Assembly (NCBI GenBank): GCA_026874595.1
Contig: CM049315.1
Coordinates: 13,516,664 to 13,580,663, forward strand
DNA: 64,000 nucleotides
Direction: 5' to 3'
Source of the DNA: Sipunculus nudus
Taxonomy: Eukaryota; Annelida; Sipuncula; Golfingiida; Sipunculidae
The notes beneath the pieces are model-generated. The model had not been told where the DNA came from, did not search any database, and saw nothing but the letters and a program-made list of their open reading frames with translations. A program made the translations under genes and the position numbers. The first letter of the stretch is position 1. Each line of letters opens with the position of its first letter. Positions 23,821-34,680 of the stretch are shown piece after piece.

Positions 23821-25362
23821 GGCTTCATCTTTACCTGCAGGAGGCTGAGCCTTCATCTTCACCTGAAGGAGGCTGAGCTTTCATCTTTACCTGAAGGAGG
23901 TTGAGCCTTCATCTACACCTGAAGGAGGCTGAGCCTTCGTCTTCACCTGAAGGAGGCTGGGCCTTCGTCTTCACCTGAAGGAGGCTGAGCCTTCGTCTTC
24001 ACCTGAAGGAGGCTGAGCCTTCATCTTCACCTGAAGGAGGCTGAACCTTCATCTTCACCTGAAGGAGGCTGAGCCTTCATCTACACCTGAAGGAGGCTGA
24101 GCTTTCATCTACACCTGAAGGAGGCTGAGCCTTCGTCTTCACCTGAAGGAGGCTGAGCCTTCATCTTCAACTCAAGGAGGCTGAGCCTTCATCTTCACCT
24201 GAAGGAGGCTGAGCTTTCATCTACACCTGAAGGAGGCTGAGCCTTCATCTTCACCTGAAGGAGGCTGAGCCTTCATCTTCACCTGAAGGAGGCTGAGCCT
24301 TCATCTACACCTGAAGGAGGCTGAGCTTTCATCTACACCTGAAGGAGGCTGAGCTTTCATCTACACCTGAAGGAGGCTGAGCCTTCGTCTTCACCTGAAG
24401 GAGGCTGAGCCTTCGTCTTCACCTGAAGGAGGCTGAGCCTTCATCTTCAACTCGAGGAGGCTGAGCCTTCATCTTTACCTGAAGGAGGCTGAGCCTTCGT
24501 CTTCACCTCAAGGAGGCTGAGCCTTCATCTTTACCTCAAGGAGGCTGAGCCTTCATCTTCACCTGAAGGAGGCTGAGCCTTCATCTTCACCTGAAGGAGG
24601 CTGAGCCTTCATCTTCACCTGAAGGAGGCTGAGCCTTCATCTACACCTGAAGGAGGCTGAGCTTTCATCTACACCTGAAGGAGGCTGAGCTTTCATCTAC
24701 ACCTGAAGGAGGCTGAGCCTTCGTCTTCACCTGAAGGAGGCTGAGCCTTCGTCTTCACCTGAAGGAGGCTGAGCCTTCATCTTCAACTCGAGGAGGCTGA
24801 GCCTTCATCTTTACCTGAAGGAGGCTGAGCCTTCGTCTTCACCTCAAGGAGGCTGAGCCTTCATCTTTACCTCAAGGAGGCTGAGCCTTCATCTTCACCT
24901 GAAGGAGGCTGAGCCTTCATCTTTACCTGTAGGAGGCTGAACCTTCATCTTCACCTGAAGGAGGCTGAGCTTTCATCTTCACCTCAAGGAGGCTGAGCCT
25001 TCATTTTTACCTGAAGGAGGCTGAGCCTTCATCTTCACCAGAAGGAGGCTGAGCTTTTATCTTCACCTGAAGGAGGCTGAGCCTTTGTCTTCACCTGAAG
25101 GAAGCTGAGCCTTCGTCTTCACCTGAAGGAGGCTGAGCCTTCATCTTTACCTTAAGGAGGCTGAACCTTCATCTTCACCTGAAGGAGGCTGAGCCTTCAT
25201 CTTCACCTGAAGGGGGCTGAGCCTTCATCTTTACCTGAAGGAGGCTGAGCCTTCATCTTTACTTGTAGGAGGCTGAGCCTTCATCTTCACCTGAAGGAGG
25301 CTGAGCCTTCATCCTCACCTGAAGGAGGCTGAGCCTTCATCTTTACTTGAAGGAGGCTGAGC
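23821..25362. repeat. 28-bp minisatellite, about 55 copies
   Basis: Head-to-tail units GGAGGCTGAGCCTTCATCTT plus CACCTGAA, spacing 28 bases. Variants include TCGTC for TCATC, CTACACC for CTTCACC, and AACTCGAGG for ACCTGAAGG. A 12-unit block of 336 bases is present twice (compare TTCAACTCGAGG at 24446 and 24782). Within a unit, AGCCTTCA can pair with TGAAGG-AGGCT, so every unit can form a short hairpin. The unit is not a multiple of three and no long ORF runs through it, so it is not a coding repeat. Confidence 0.95.
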
Positions 25363-25503
25363 TTAGCCTTCTATGAGCCTTCGGCAAGTACACAACAACA
25401 CCAGCCACTGTCAACAATGGTATCAACCTTCTATTACACACACTCACATCAAACGATGCTGCTCCATGTCCATCACCAGGTGGAGCCAGAGTTCTAAAAT
25501 GTA

Positions 25504-25665
25504 CAGTGGAACCTGATTGGAAGACCACCAGTCTATTTAGACCATTTTTAAGGGAACCAAAAAGCATTCACACTGGTTATAAATGACCTGTCAAAGAAGA
25601 CCACCTGTGATTTATGATCACTACTGGCCAGTCCAGTGGGTGGTCTTATTACACAGGTTTCACTG
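25504..25665. mobile_element. 162-bp MITE, Tigger/pogo-type ends, TA target duplication
   Basis: Ends CAGTGGAACCTG and CAGGTTTCACTG are inverted, and extended inverted homology (aagaccaccag / gtgggtggtctt) makes most of it a fold-back. TA flanks both ends (25502-25503, 25666-25667). It shares the CAGTGRAACC terminus with the larger element at 56809. Confidence 0.82.
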
Positions 25666-27819
25666 TACCTCCACTAACCTTTTTCTATCATACTCATCAC
25701 CAGGTGGTGCTCCACTCAAAATAACTAATGGATATTTGAATGGAGTGCCAACTGACTACCTTACAAATGAGCCTTCCCAAACTTCTGAAGGTACAGAGCG
25801 ACTTTTAGCAAAGTTTCTGCTCGGACTCGTCAAACCAAAGATAGTAGTTCCATGCCTATCTCAAGGTGGAGCTAGTGTTCTAGAATTCCTCCTTTGGCAA
25901 GCATGATGCAGTATAACTGGATGACTGATGTGTTACAAGTTACCTTACCAACAGTCTGAGGCAAGACAGCCGGTGAAGGTCACTGTACTAAGTCCTCTCA
26001 TCTGCTGATTGACTTGTCATCGATGGTTGATGGTCTTCTGTTCAGGTGCCCAAGCAGAGGCTATAAACCTTACCCGCAACAGATTTACTGGCTTCTATTA
26101 TAATGTAAATTTGAATTTATGCCTCACTTATGGATCCTCTTTGCTAATGTAAGGTAACTCTTCCAGGAACGCATTTTTTAGAACTTACCTTCACACCAGT
26201 AAGCACAAAGACCTCAATCGAAGTCCCCGTAAACAAAAAAAAAGCCTGCATTACAAGTCTCATTTTATCATGGGCACACCACTTACTAACCGGTATAAAT
26301 CAACCACACACTCCACCATAATCATTTCACGCAGTAAAAAAGACATAACAGTATGCTGCGATAAGCAAAGTTCGCCGTCAGCACCACCTTGTGTATATTT
26401 TAAGCAACACATCCTCGGAGCTTTGCTGTGCAGGCTTAGCTTTAATAAGCGGTATGGTGGTTTATAGTCCAATAAAGAAGCCACTGATTGTAACAGTCTG
26501 TTCACACGTTGATTGGCGAGCCTTCCCACCGCCTCCAAGCCCCTCTGGCATTTATTCTCTATCACTGGAGGCCAGAATTACACATAATACATAGACTGAT
26601 TCATGATTCTATAAACTAAATGCCTATTAACTAACGTCTTCAAACACACCCTTCACTAAAAGAGGAAAATGAATTCCTGGTTTATCCTGAAACTTAATCA
26701 GGCCTCACTGAAATGATATTTAACACAAAGAAAATTCACTACACAGCCATTGTGATCATAAATATTCCCAGCCATAATTTTTGTATGGAAAGTCAACCTG
26801 ATGCCATATTTAACCTAAAAAATATTAATCTGGAGATTTTTGGGTATTAAACCTGTGCATCATGATGACTATGACTTGCTTATGTTAAAATATGAATCGT
26901 CATTATTAAGCCATCAGTATTATGTTATCTGAAACTTCACCAAAAGCTCTGGCAATCCCTGTCTATACACAATGTACTTCTTAAGACTTCAGTTTAGTAG
27001 CTGATCTTTTTATTTTCATTAATAATATACATATGCATTTCTCTTCGAAAAAAGATGTCATTTTTGTTATACAACTACAGCTACCAAATGTCTGTCAATC
27101 TGAATGATAAAACTAAGGATCATCAGCTATGAAGTTTTGCCTTTTAGCACTTGAGGGGGGGTAATAACTTGAATAACCTCAGCTATGAAGTTTACCATTT
27201 TAGTCACTGGTACGGAGGGGATGTTAGACTGAATACCATCAGCTGAGAATTTCAGCCCAAAAATTTACATATATCAATGATTGTCTACAATACAGTTGAA
27301 AAAGAAACTCCCATGAGAGAGCAAGAAACCAAATAAATACGGCCTGCATACCGTATAGGGCCCCTTTTCAAAGTCCATCCAAGCCAGCATGTCTAATGCT
27401 ACCACCTCCATTTGCATACATGATAATAAAAGATTTGTCTAATAACCAGATTTGTCCAATAATCAGATTTGTGTTTTAGCTAAGGAGAGGGGATTTCCAA
27501 TTACTTCTACTGGCTCTGAAATGATATCAGTTGTATGAAAGATAGCCAGTTACTTCTGGTTTACTTCTAGTTTGTTTGATTTCTTAGAATAATCACACAG
27601 TTATTACACATCTCTGCACAAGATTTCTTAAAATAATAGTAAGTTAGAATGATACGCAGTAGAGGTCACAGAGATCCATGGAAGTGCCCACACCAAGGGA
27701 AAATGATCCAACTCAATCTAGCCCTTCCTTACAAAAAAAAGGTAAACTAAAAGATGACCCATCCAGAGACAAGAATTTCAAATATGATTTTCTCAAAGAG
27801 AATGCAGTTAGGGCATACA

Positions 27820-28014
27820 TTCACTATAACAAAATCCATTTAACCCGCCCCTTTATCCTGATCTACAATCCACACCAAAATTTGATGCGGTTTTTCCTGA
27901 CTCAGGTCTCACTTCTTTACAAAAGTTCATGAAAATCTTGCTAACAGACAAGCAAACGAACATACAAACAAACAGACACAAGTGAAAACATAGCCTCTAT
28001 GATGGAGGTAATAA
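27820..28014 (+). mobile_element. Repeat 3' fragment (family E)
   Basis: Ends with an AAACAAACAGACAC run, GTGAAAACATAGCCTC and GGAGGTAATAA. I recognise 'gtgaaaacata-cctc...ggaggtaata' as the 3' end of a repeat seen widely in invertebrate genomes, from memory only. The 5' limit is uncertain. It ends about 27 bases from the exon D donor. Confidence 0.4.
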
Positions 28015-28040
28015 ACTTTTTAATATATCCTTTTACCTAC

Positions 28041-28210
28041 CCATCAGAACTCCACTTGAGCGAAGGGCTGTTTGGTAAATGGGAACGCGTGTACACGTCA
28101 ACCTTTTCTCCCACCATAAATGAAGAGTAGAAGCCAACACCAAACTGACCGATTATGTTCCTGTTGACCCCTTCCTTTTCGTTATTTTCTGCTATCTGGT
28201 TCAAGAAGGC
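28041..28210 (-). CDS. TRAP1: TRAP1 exon D (lid and GQFGVGFYS glycine motif)
   Basis: Minus-strand exon of 170 bases (56 codons plus two bases), with a TTTTTTACAG acceptor and a GATGG|GTAGGT donor. It opens [18 protein letters not shown] (the lid, variable in the family), then [19 protein letters not shown], the conserved glycine-rich lid hinge, and ends [16 protein letters not shown] plus GG. Human TRAP1 has the equivalent AFLDALQNQAE...[19 protein letters not shown]...YQWLSDG. The donor could also be read as GTAAAA six bases further on, but only the GTAGGT site keeps the reading frame into exon E (GG + T = Gly) and matches human DGSG. Confidence 0.96.
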
Positions 28211-29201
28211 CTGTAAAAAACAAAGGTGTATATTTATGGCAACCTAGAGAAATTATAGAACCCATCCTAGACAAATCTGGAAATTTTGTTGGCTTAAAAA
28301 TATCAAGATCAGTTCATGGGGTTAAATATTTCTAATATATACTGTCATCTTTCAAACAGAAAAGACAATTTTTGTGGACCAAATCTCAGGTATAACTGTG
28401 ACCCTACAAATTTAATGGATCCTCCAGTATCTATGCTGTGATAGAACTAGGGATCCATTGGTCTTGACGCTCAGCTGAATTTGTCTATAAGGGTATTTTT
28501 ATGAGCTTTTTTAAAATGTGGGTCCTGTGACCTTAACCAACGATCTTGTGACCAAAGAATATGAGAACATACTATCCTTGAATGTGATGTTGACCTCTGA
28601 CCAGGTAATCACAAATCTACAGATCTCTTCCACTTTGGGCAGGTTAGCCATGTGATAAAAATTGAAAGTTTGGGATGAAAAGTTTGATTTACAGTGCATC
28701 CACAATCTTAAAGATGTGGCTCCAGTGATGTTCAACTTTGGACTCAAGACCCCGAAAATCAAAATGCTTCTTACTTAAGTGGTGGGTCATTAATAAATTA
28801 AGTTAGAAGTCAAGATATCCAAACCATAAACTAATTTGTGAATGGATGGGCCCTGTGACCCTGATGGTTGATCCTATGACCCAAAAATCATGAGGGTTCT
28901 TGCTTTGGTGGTGGGCCATACATAAATTAAGTTTGAAACCAATATGTAAAACTGAACTGGAGTTATCATCTGGAAACTAATTCATAGACAGATGGCCCTG
29001 GTGACCTTGACCTTTGACCTTGTGTCCCCTAATTCAATTCTGTTCTTTCCCTATGGGCAGGTCATCTATACCTGCAATGTGGAAGGTTTGGGATGAAAAG
29101 CTTGGCTTTAAAATCTTTTTAAATAAATTGTTCCTGTGACCTTGACCTTTGACCTCATGACCAACACATAACGGTTCTTGCTTTAGTGGTGGCCTATACA
29201 G

Positions 29202-29889
29202 AAGTCAAGTTTGAAATCCATATGTCAATCCAACCTGGAGTTATCATCTGGAAACAAATTTGTGTGGATGGACAAATGAACAGACAGACAGACAGACAAA
29301 CAGAAGGACAGTCAAGGTGATTACTATACGGCATCCACTACCGATCAATAAACACATCAGGTTTTGGAACAGTATATGAAACCACAGCTGAGAAACTGAC
29401 ATGATTGCTGACATTTTAAAGTAAAAATAAATAGAAAAATATTCGTAAAAATTAGAAAACAAGGGACCCATGGGTCACTGCGCTCAGCTGTTATATATGA
29501 TAAAAAATATGATTTGGGAAAGAGGCATATGCTGGTTTTGTGTGGAAGTCAAGTTTGAAATCCATATGTCAATCCAACCTGGAGTTATCATCTGGAAACA
29601 AATTTGTGTGGATGGACAAATGAACAGACAGACAGACAGACAAACAGAAGGACAGTCAAGGTGATTACTATACGGCATCCACTACCGATCAATAAACACA
29701 TCAGGTTTTGGAACAGTATATGAAACCACAGCTGAGAAACTGACATGATTGCTGACATTTTAAAGTAAAAATAAATAGAAAAATATTCGTAAAAATTAGA
29801 AAACAAGGGACCCATGGGTCACGGCGCTCAGCTGTTATATATGATAAAAAATATGATTTGGGAAAGAGGCATATGCTGGTTTTGTGTGG
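29202..29889 (+). repeat. 344-bp tandem duplication across the B3/A2 junction
   Basis: 29202-29545 and 29546-29889 are identical except for one base I can see (T at 29479, G at 29823). Each unit holds the end of the B3 left part plus the first 86 bases of an A element, so the A 5' end occurs twice in tandem. The near-identity implies a recent event or an assembly artefact. Confidence 0.92.
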
Positions 29890-32290
29890 TAATAAATATA
29901 AGCTTTATTATGAGTTGTTGGTGTTTAGCTTATGTATGATTTTGATAGTATTTTTGGAGACAGGGAAGAGGATTGATTTCATTTATTTTATTAACAAATG
30001 GAGTGCTATTGTCACACAGATTTTGACCTGGCCATATAACTTATAAGCAGCACATAAAATAAAAGAGTTTAACTATTTATTAAAATTTAATAACAAATGT
30101 TGTGCCAATATAATATTTATTAAAAATAATAAGAGAATCATATGATTTTTTTAATAAAATATAACTGAACTAATTATTAAAATAATATTATAGAATATAT
30201 GCATTCATGAATACATTTTGAAAGTATTTGCACTGGTATTCAAATACTTTCATTTTTACCTGAATTCCCATTTTTATGCAAGAAATTTTATAATGGAGTA
30301 CATATTCATATTCATATTCATATTCATATACATTTGCAAAGTATTTGCACCATGTCTGGTATTTATTCAGTTTTAGCCAAACAATGATGTTGAGAATCCA
30401 GAATATAAACAAAGGACCCTTGGGTCATGACAAAAGTTTGAAATTTTTGCAAATGCAAAATATGAAAAATATTCTATTGTAATGTTTTATATTTATATAA
30501 GCATGTGAGAAGCTAAGAGGAAAGGGCCCTCCTACTTGGTTATAGTAAAGTTCTCAATATATGATTGCAAACTAATACTCTGACAAGACTATCATGAAGA
30601 AAAACAGTATAAGTTTTGAATTACTGTGATGCATATGAAAAATTTACAGATGGACAGGCAAGTGGACAGAATGGACTAATACCTTCATTTCACTTTCAAA
30701 GGAATAATGCATTTAAGTTTATATATAAGCCTATTTTTTTAGCATATCCACTTTTTTCATTAATAGTTTTTATCTGATTCATTTTTTTTATTTACAAGTG
30801 TTATAAATTTGTAATATAAAAGTGAAAATATAAGTTAAAATATTACAATTCTAAGTTGCAATCATTATATTTCCAGATTGTAGCTCACATTGGGTCATAT
30901 TATGCATACACATATATTTTATTATTTTTAAATCAAATGTTTAAACTGAATGTAAAAGAAAATAATGCCACAACATGGCATCTACAAAATTATTCCTTGA
31001 ATTCCTATTAAAAAGTTTTGCACATTGGAGTTTTCAGGACAAGCTTAATTTTATTCACCGAAATAAAATAAAAGATTCAGTAAATTTGATCAAATAAAAA
31101 CATCTTTTCAAATAAAGTATACACACTGTTGGTTGAATGAGGGACAAACAATATCATTATGCTAATTACAATCTAAGTTATAATTAATAACTGGAATTAA
31201 TTGTCAATTTCACACCTGGTGAAGTTTTACTCTTCTGAAGTAAAGCATTACTTATCTGATGAACATCCATACTTTCATAGCAATACATCACTTTGTGGAC
31301 ACAATTAAATGTGCACTTTAATCATTGTAACCCTGGTGGTACAATCCAAAATCTAAAATGTAGCATGTCCAAAAATAAAATAAAATACAGAAAATTATAA
31401 CATTTTATCTAGTTTATGCACCAGCTGGGGGGGAGAGGGGGGGGGGGGTTGAGTGCAGGGCAGAGGAGAAGCCTGCTAGTATTGGCCAAGCTGGGTCAAG
31501 GCAAGCTGCCTGGGGTGGGTTACATAATGCAAGTGAAGGCTGTACTACTAGGTGGGCCAGATATGAACAACACTTGACATGGTGTATGAAAACTTGAATA
31601 AAAGCTACTCTTTTCAAACAATTTCTTTGAAATTTCAGATTTTAAAAGATTAAATCCTTATGTATATATGCTGTGAAAATTTAACCAACAGTGCTTACAG
31701 GGAAAAAACGTGCCACTGCCAAAGTTGGACAAAATGTAAGGTATTAATTTTTTATTTATGCTAATAACTTGAAAAATTTGCAAAATTCAGATCTAATTTT
31801 GGGCAAACAATTGAATCTTGATTAAATAAAGTTATGTTCTTGAAAAAAAGTCTTCAGCTTCAGCAATTCTCATGTTAAGTGAGCAAATATATTTCCTGAT
31901 TTTTAAAAAAATTGCATTATATTTGGGCCTATAACTTCAAAATAATACCCAATACTGACCTAATTTTTGGTATATGCACAGAAAATATATGGAAGAATAT
32001 AAATACTAAATATGATCAAAAACAGATCAGTGGTTTTGATATTAGGCAGACTTGAAGTGTAACAATTGCTTTTTTATGGAAAACGGAGGTTTTTCCTTAA
32101 TATCTCGAAGGAACGAAGTTTTAATGACCCAATTTTCGGTATGGTAGGAGATTTTGGGGACATCTAATGGTATGCAGAATTTTGGATTCGTAGGTCCAAC
32201 GGTTTTAAAACGTGCCCTGTTAACGGACGGACGGACGACGGACAAAGGACCACAACTATAGCTCAGATGACTTACAGTCAGCTGAGCTAA
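29804..32290 (+). mobile_element. Family-A element A2, full length, nested in B3
   Basis: Begins CAAGGGACCCATGGGTCACG then GCGCTCAGCTG and ends at the GACGGACGGACGACGGAC run and the hairpin with CTGAGCTAA. It is 2.49 kb, has one 3' module only, and is very similar to A1 throughout. Host B sequence flanks it on both sides without an obvious target duplication beyond an A-run. Non-autonomous. Confidence 0.78.
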
Positions 32291-33392
32291 AAATACAGAT
32301 GGCCCCACAAGTTATAAACTTACAAAACTTGTCATAGTCAATTGATATTCATGGCAAGATTTATGACAATCCACACATTAATTATCAAGATACTGGAGGT
32401 TTTGTATATAATTTTTAATTATTCTGGGGGGGGGGGGATTTACAAGCCCCATATCTCGGGGGAAATAGGTCGCAGTGACCTAATTTGAGGTTTCCAGGGA
32501 GATTTTTTTTATTGATCTCCTTGGATATTTAGATAAAGATTTTTAGGTTCAGCGGTTACGATTTGTGCCCCGCAAACGGCCGGACCGACGACGGACAAAG
32601 TGCCATTCCTATACCTCAGTTGACTTTAATTCAGCTTAGATAAAAACTAATATACACTTAGTAATTATATACACTTAGTAATTATGTACACTTTGTAATC
32701 ATATACACTGAGTAATTATATGATGTTCCAACTAAAGATACAGAATAATTGTTTATTGACATAACTTTTATTGCAAAAAGAAGACAATACTGAAATCATC
32801 TAAAATGTTAAGATAAATGTAAAAAAAAGAAGACAATACTGAAATCACATGAAATGTTAAAATTAATGTACAACTCTAAATCAAAGGTTACCATTTGTGA
32901 TGTTAACAACAAGTTTCCTTTAAATTTTTTCGGTTTCATTTTCAGGGTTTTATGAAGTACATAAACTTGGGTTTTTCTGGCTTTTTGCATGGCCTCCTTT
33001 TCAGGAGGATGATCTTCCCATTTTCTTTTATTTGATTCACCATTTTCACACATATAAGACTGTTAAACAAACATAATGAGATCTTTGTTAACAGGTTAAT
33101 GCAAGCCTTGCTCCTTCCTGCAGCTGCTATAGTAAGCCACCAGATTGAAACCAGATTAAAAAGTCTTTCCATAGAAATTTTAATATTACTTAATTCAAGC
33201 ATTTTCAAGATACCTTGAAAGGTTAAACTATAATAATAATAATAATATTAGTAATAATAATAATATTTATTGTAGTTCAAAGCCCCTGGCCTATAATACA
33301 GTCTGTCATAAATGGTACATATATTCCATTCCAATACATAGTGTTCCTGTTATGATTTTACATGACACATTTCAAAGTACCATTTATATACC

Positions 33393-33415
33393 ATATATAT
33401 ATATATATATATATA
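33393..33415. repeat. (TA)n microsatellite
   Basis: Short perfect TA run inside the 3' part of the LINE fossil. Confidence 0.9.
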
Positions 33416-34382
33416 AATAAACATCTTTACCAATTTATTGGTAGAATAACACTTTCAACATATCATATATGCATCATATCATATTGTCATTTTATAGTCT
33501 GTTCATGTTATATAATACATTTTGGGCCTCTAAATTCTTTTCCCTAATTTTGCTCTCCCTCATAAGATAAATTGCTAGTTTCTCTTTCAACATTCTTTGG
33601 TTCAATAATTGTTTAACTACTAAGGTTCTTCCAATATTGTTCTGTCAAATATTCTTCTCTTAATGTGGTTGGCTTCATGTGCGGGGTTAAAATTTCATGA
33701 CTTAACCCTTTCTATTATAACATGGGTTTCATTTTTCACGATCTCACAATACAAAATACCCTTACATAGAGTATAACCTTTATTACATGAATATATCAAA
33801 TCAAATATTACGTGCACAAAATCTTCTTTAAAAAAATATTGTTTGTTAATAGCAAATAATTGGAAAGACCTGATATTAATCAAAATATAAATCTTTGAAC
33901 AAGAACGGTCTACTTTTATTCATAATGTCAGCCTTTTACTTTTTAACTTTGCCTTGAATTATGGGACCTCTTATTCATGAAGTTTTTAGTTTTGTGATAA
34001 TTCTCATTTCTTGAATATAGCGAATTTGAAACCCTAACGAACAAAAAGGCAACGATTGTATGCAATGATACCGATTGCATTTCATCAGAAATTGCCATTC
34101 ATCTTGTACTTCTATTATACAATTTGTTTCACAATATCTACATATTCTCTCTTGTAACATTTCACCTTTATATCTGCCCTCCTCTAGTCTTTAATTTATA
34201 ATTAACACATCTAAATCTAGGTAGCAGCATTCTCAGAAACTTTGATTTAATAATACTCAAATAGTATCCTAGAATTTTTTTGTTCCCCACACAATGTAAT
34301 AACCACACATAACCAAAGCCATAGCTTAAAAATAAAGTTTTGACTGCTGTAGCTCATGTCACTCTACCAAACTCATTTAGAC

Positions 34383-34680
34383 AAAAAAAAATAAAAGGTA
34401 TGGTTCTCAGGCTCCGCCCGCGTCAATTTTATACCCCCACATCAAACATTTTGATTTTGATTTTCATCTTTCAAAAAGATAAAATGATACAATTTTGATA
34501 CTATTTCCTTTTTATCTAGTGATTTTACCTGTTTAGGAAAGAAAACTGTTTTATTAATGCTTTTCCCTGATCAAATGACATTTTATCGAAACATACAAAA
34601 AAGGTAAAAAATAAAATACCGCCTGCCCGCAGTGTTTTCTGAAAAAAAAAGGGCCTGAGAACCATACCTTTTTATTTTTG
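34383..34680. mobile_element. MITE with 25-28-bp inverted ends, inserted in the LINE
   Basis: Left end AATAAAAGGTATGGTTCTCA-GGC and right end GCCTGAGAACCATACCTTTT-TATTTTT are near-perfect inverted repeats (cores 34397-34412 and 34653-34668). The interior is about 240 bases with no coding capacity and includes GC-rich subterminal patches (ctccgcccgcg, cctgcccgc). LINE sequence continues on both sides, so it is younger than the LINE. Superfamily unknown. Confidence 0.75.

Larger units (their letters stand above)
16827..28040 (-). other. TRAP1 intron D-E, 11.2 kb
   Basis: It holds a hairpin-ended repeat fragment (17250-17481), a TA microsatellite (20217-20294), a degenerate 84-90-bp repeat (21390-21690), an ATT run (22690-22714), the 28-bp minisatellite (23821-25362), a 162-bp MITE (25504-25665) and a repeat fragment at 27820-28014. 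Parts of 18781-19130 and 26130-26600 are less AT-rich and may be conserved non-coding sequence. I see nothing recognisable in 17482-18780, 19131-20216, 22715-23820 or 26601-27819. Confidence 0.75.
28447..32642 (+). mobile_element. Family-B element B3, split by nested A2
   Basis: 5' part 28447-29803 starts CTAGGGATCCATTGGTCTTG then ACGCTCAGCTGAATTTGTC, holds several 'tgtgaccttgacctttgacc' blocks and a GACAGACAGACAGAC run, and stops at 'attagaaaa'. The 3' part 32291-32642 resumes with 'aaatacagatggcccca', 'cttacaagcccc', CGGACGACGGAC and a CTCAGTTGA...TCAGCTTAGATAA end. Family member B1 shows the uninterrupted order at 990-1030, which proves the nesting. A 344-bp tandem duplication lies at the left junction. 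Confidence 0.75.

Noticed and set aside
23821-25362. CRISPR-like array
   Set aside because: Units are contiguous with no unique spacers; this is a minisatellite in a eukaryotic intron. The same holds for 12681-16716 and 58637-59525.
25583-25906. 107-residue ORF as a gene
   Set aside because: It begins inside the 162-bp MITE and runs into sequence with no known similarity or exon signals.
26260-26565. 101-residue minus-strand ORF as a gene or TRAP1 exon
   Set aside because: It does not match TRAP1, whose exons D and E join perfectly without it; no domain recognised. The stretch may be conserved non-coding DNA.
28035-28040. Alternative exon D donor at GTAAAA, six bases further on
   Set aside because: It would insert an in-frame TAG and break the match to the family; the GTAGGT site joins exon E in frame.
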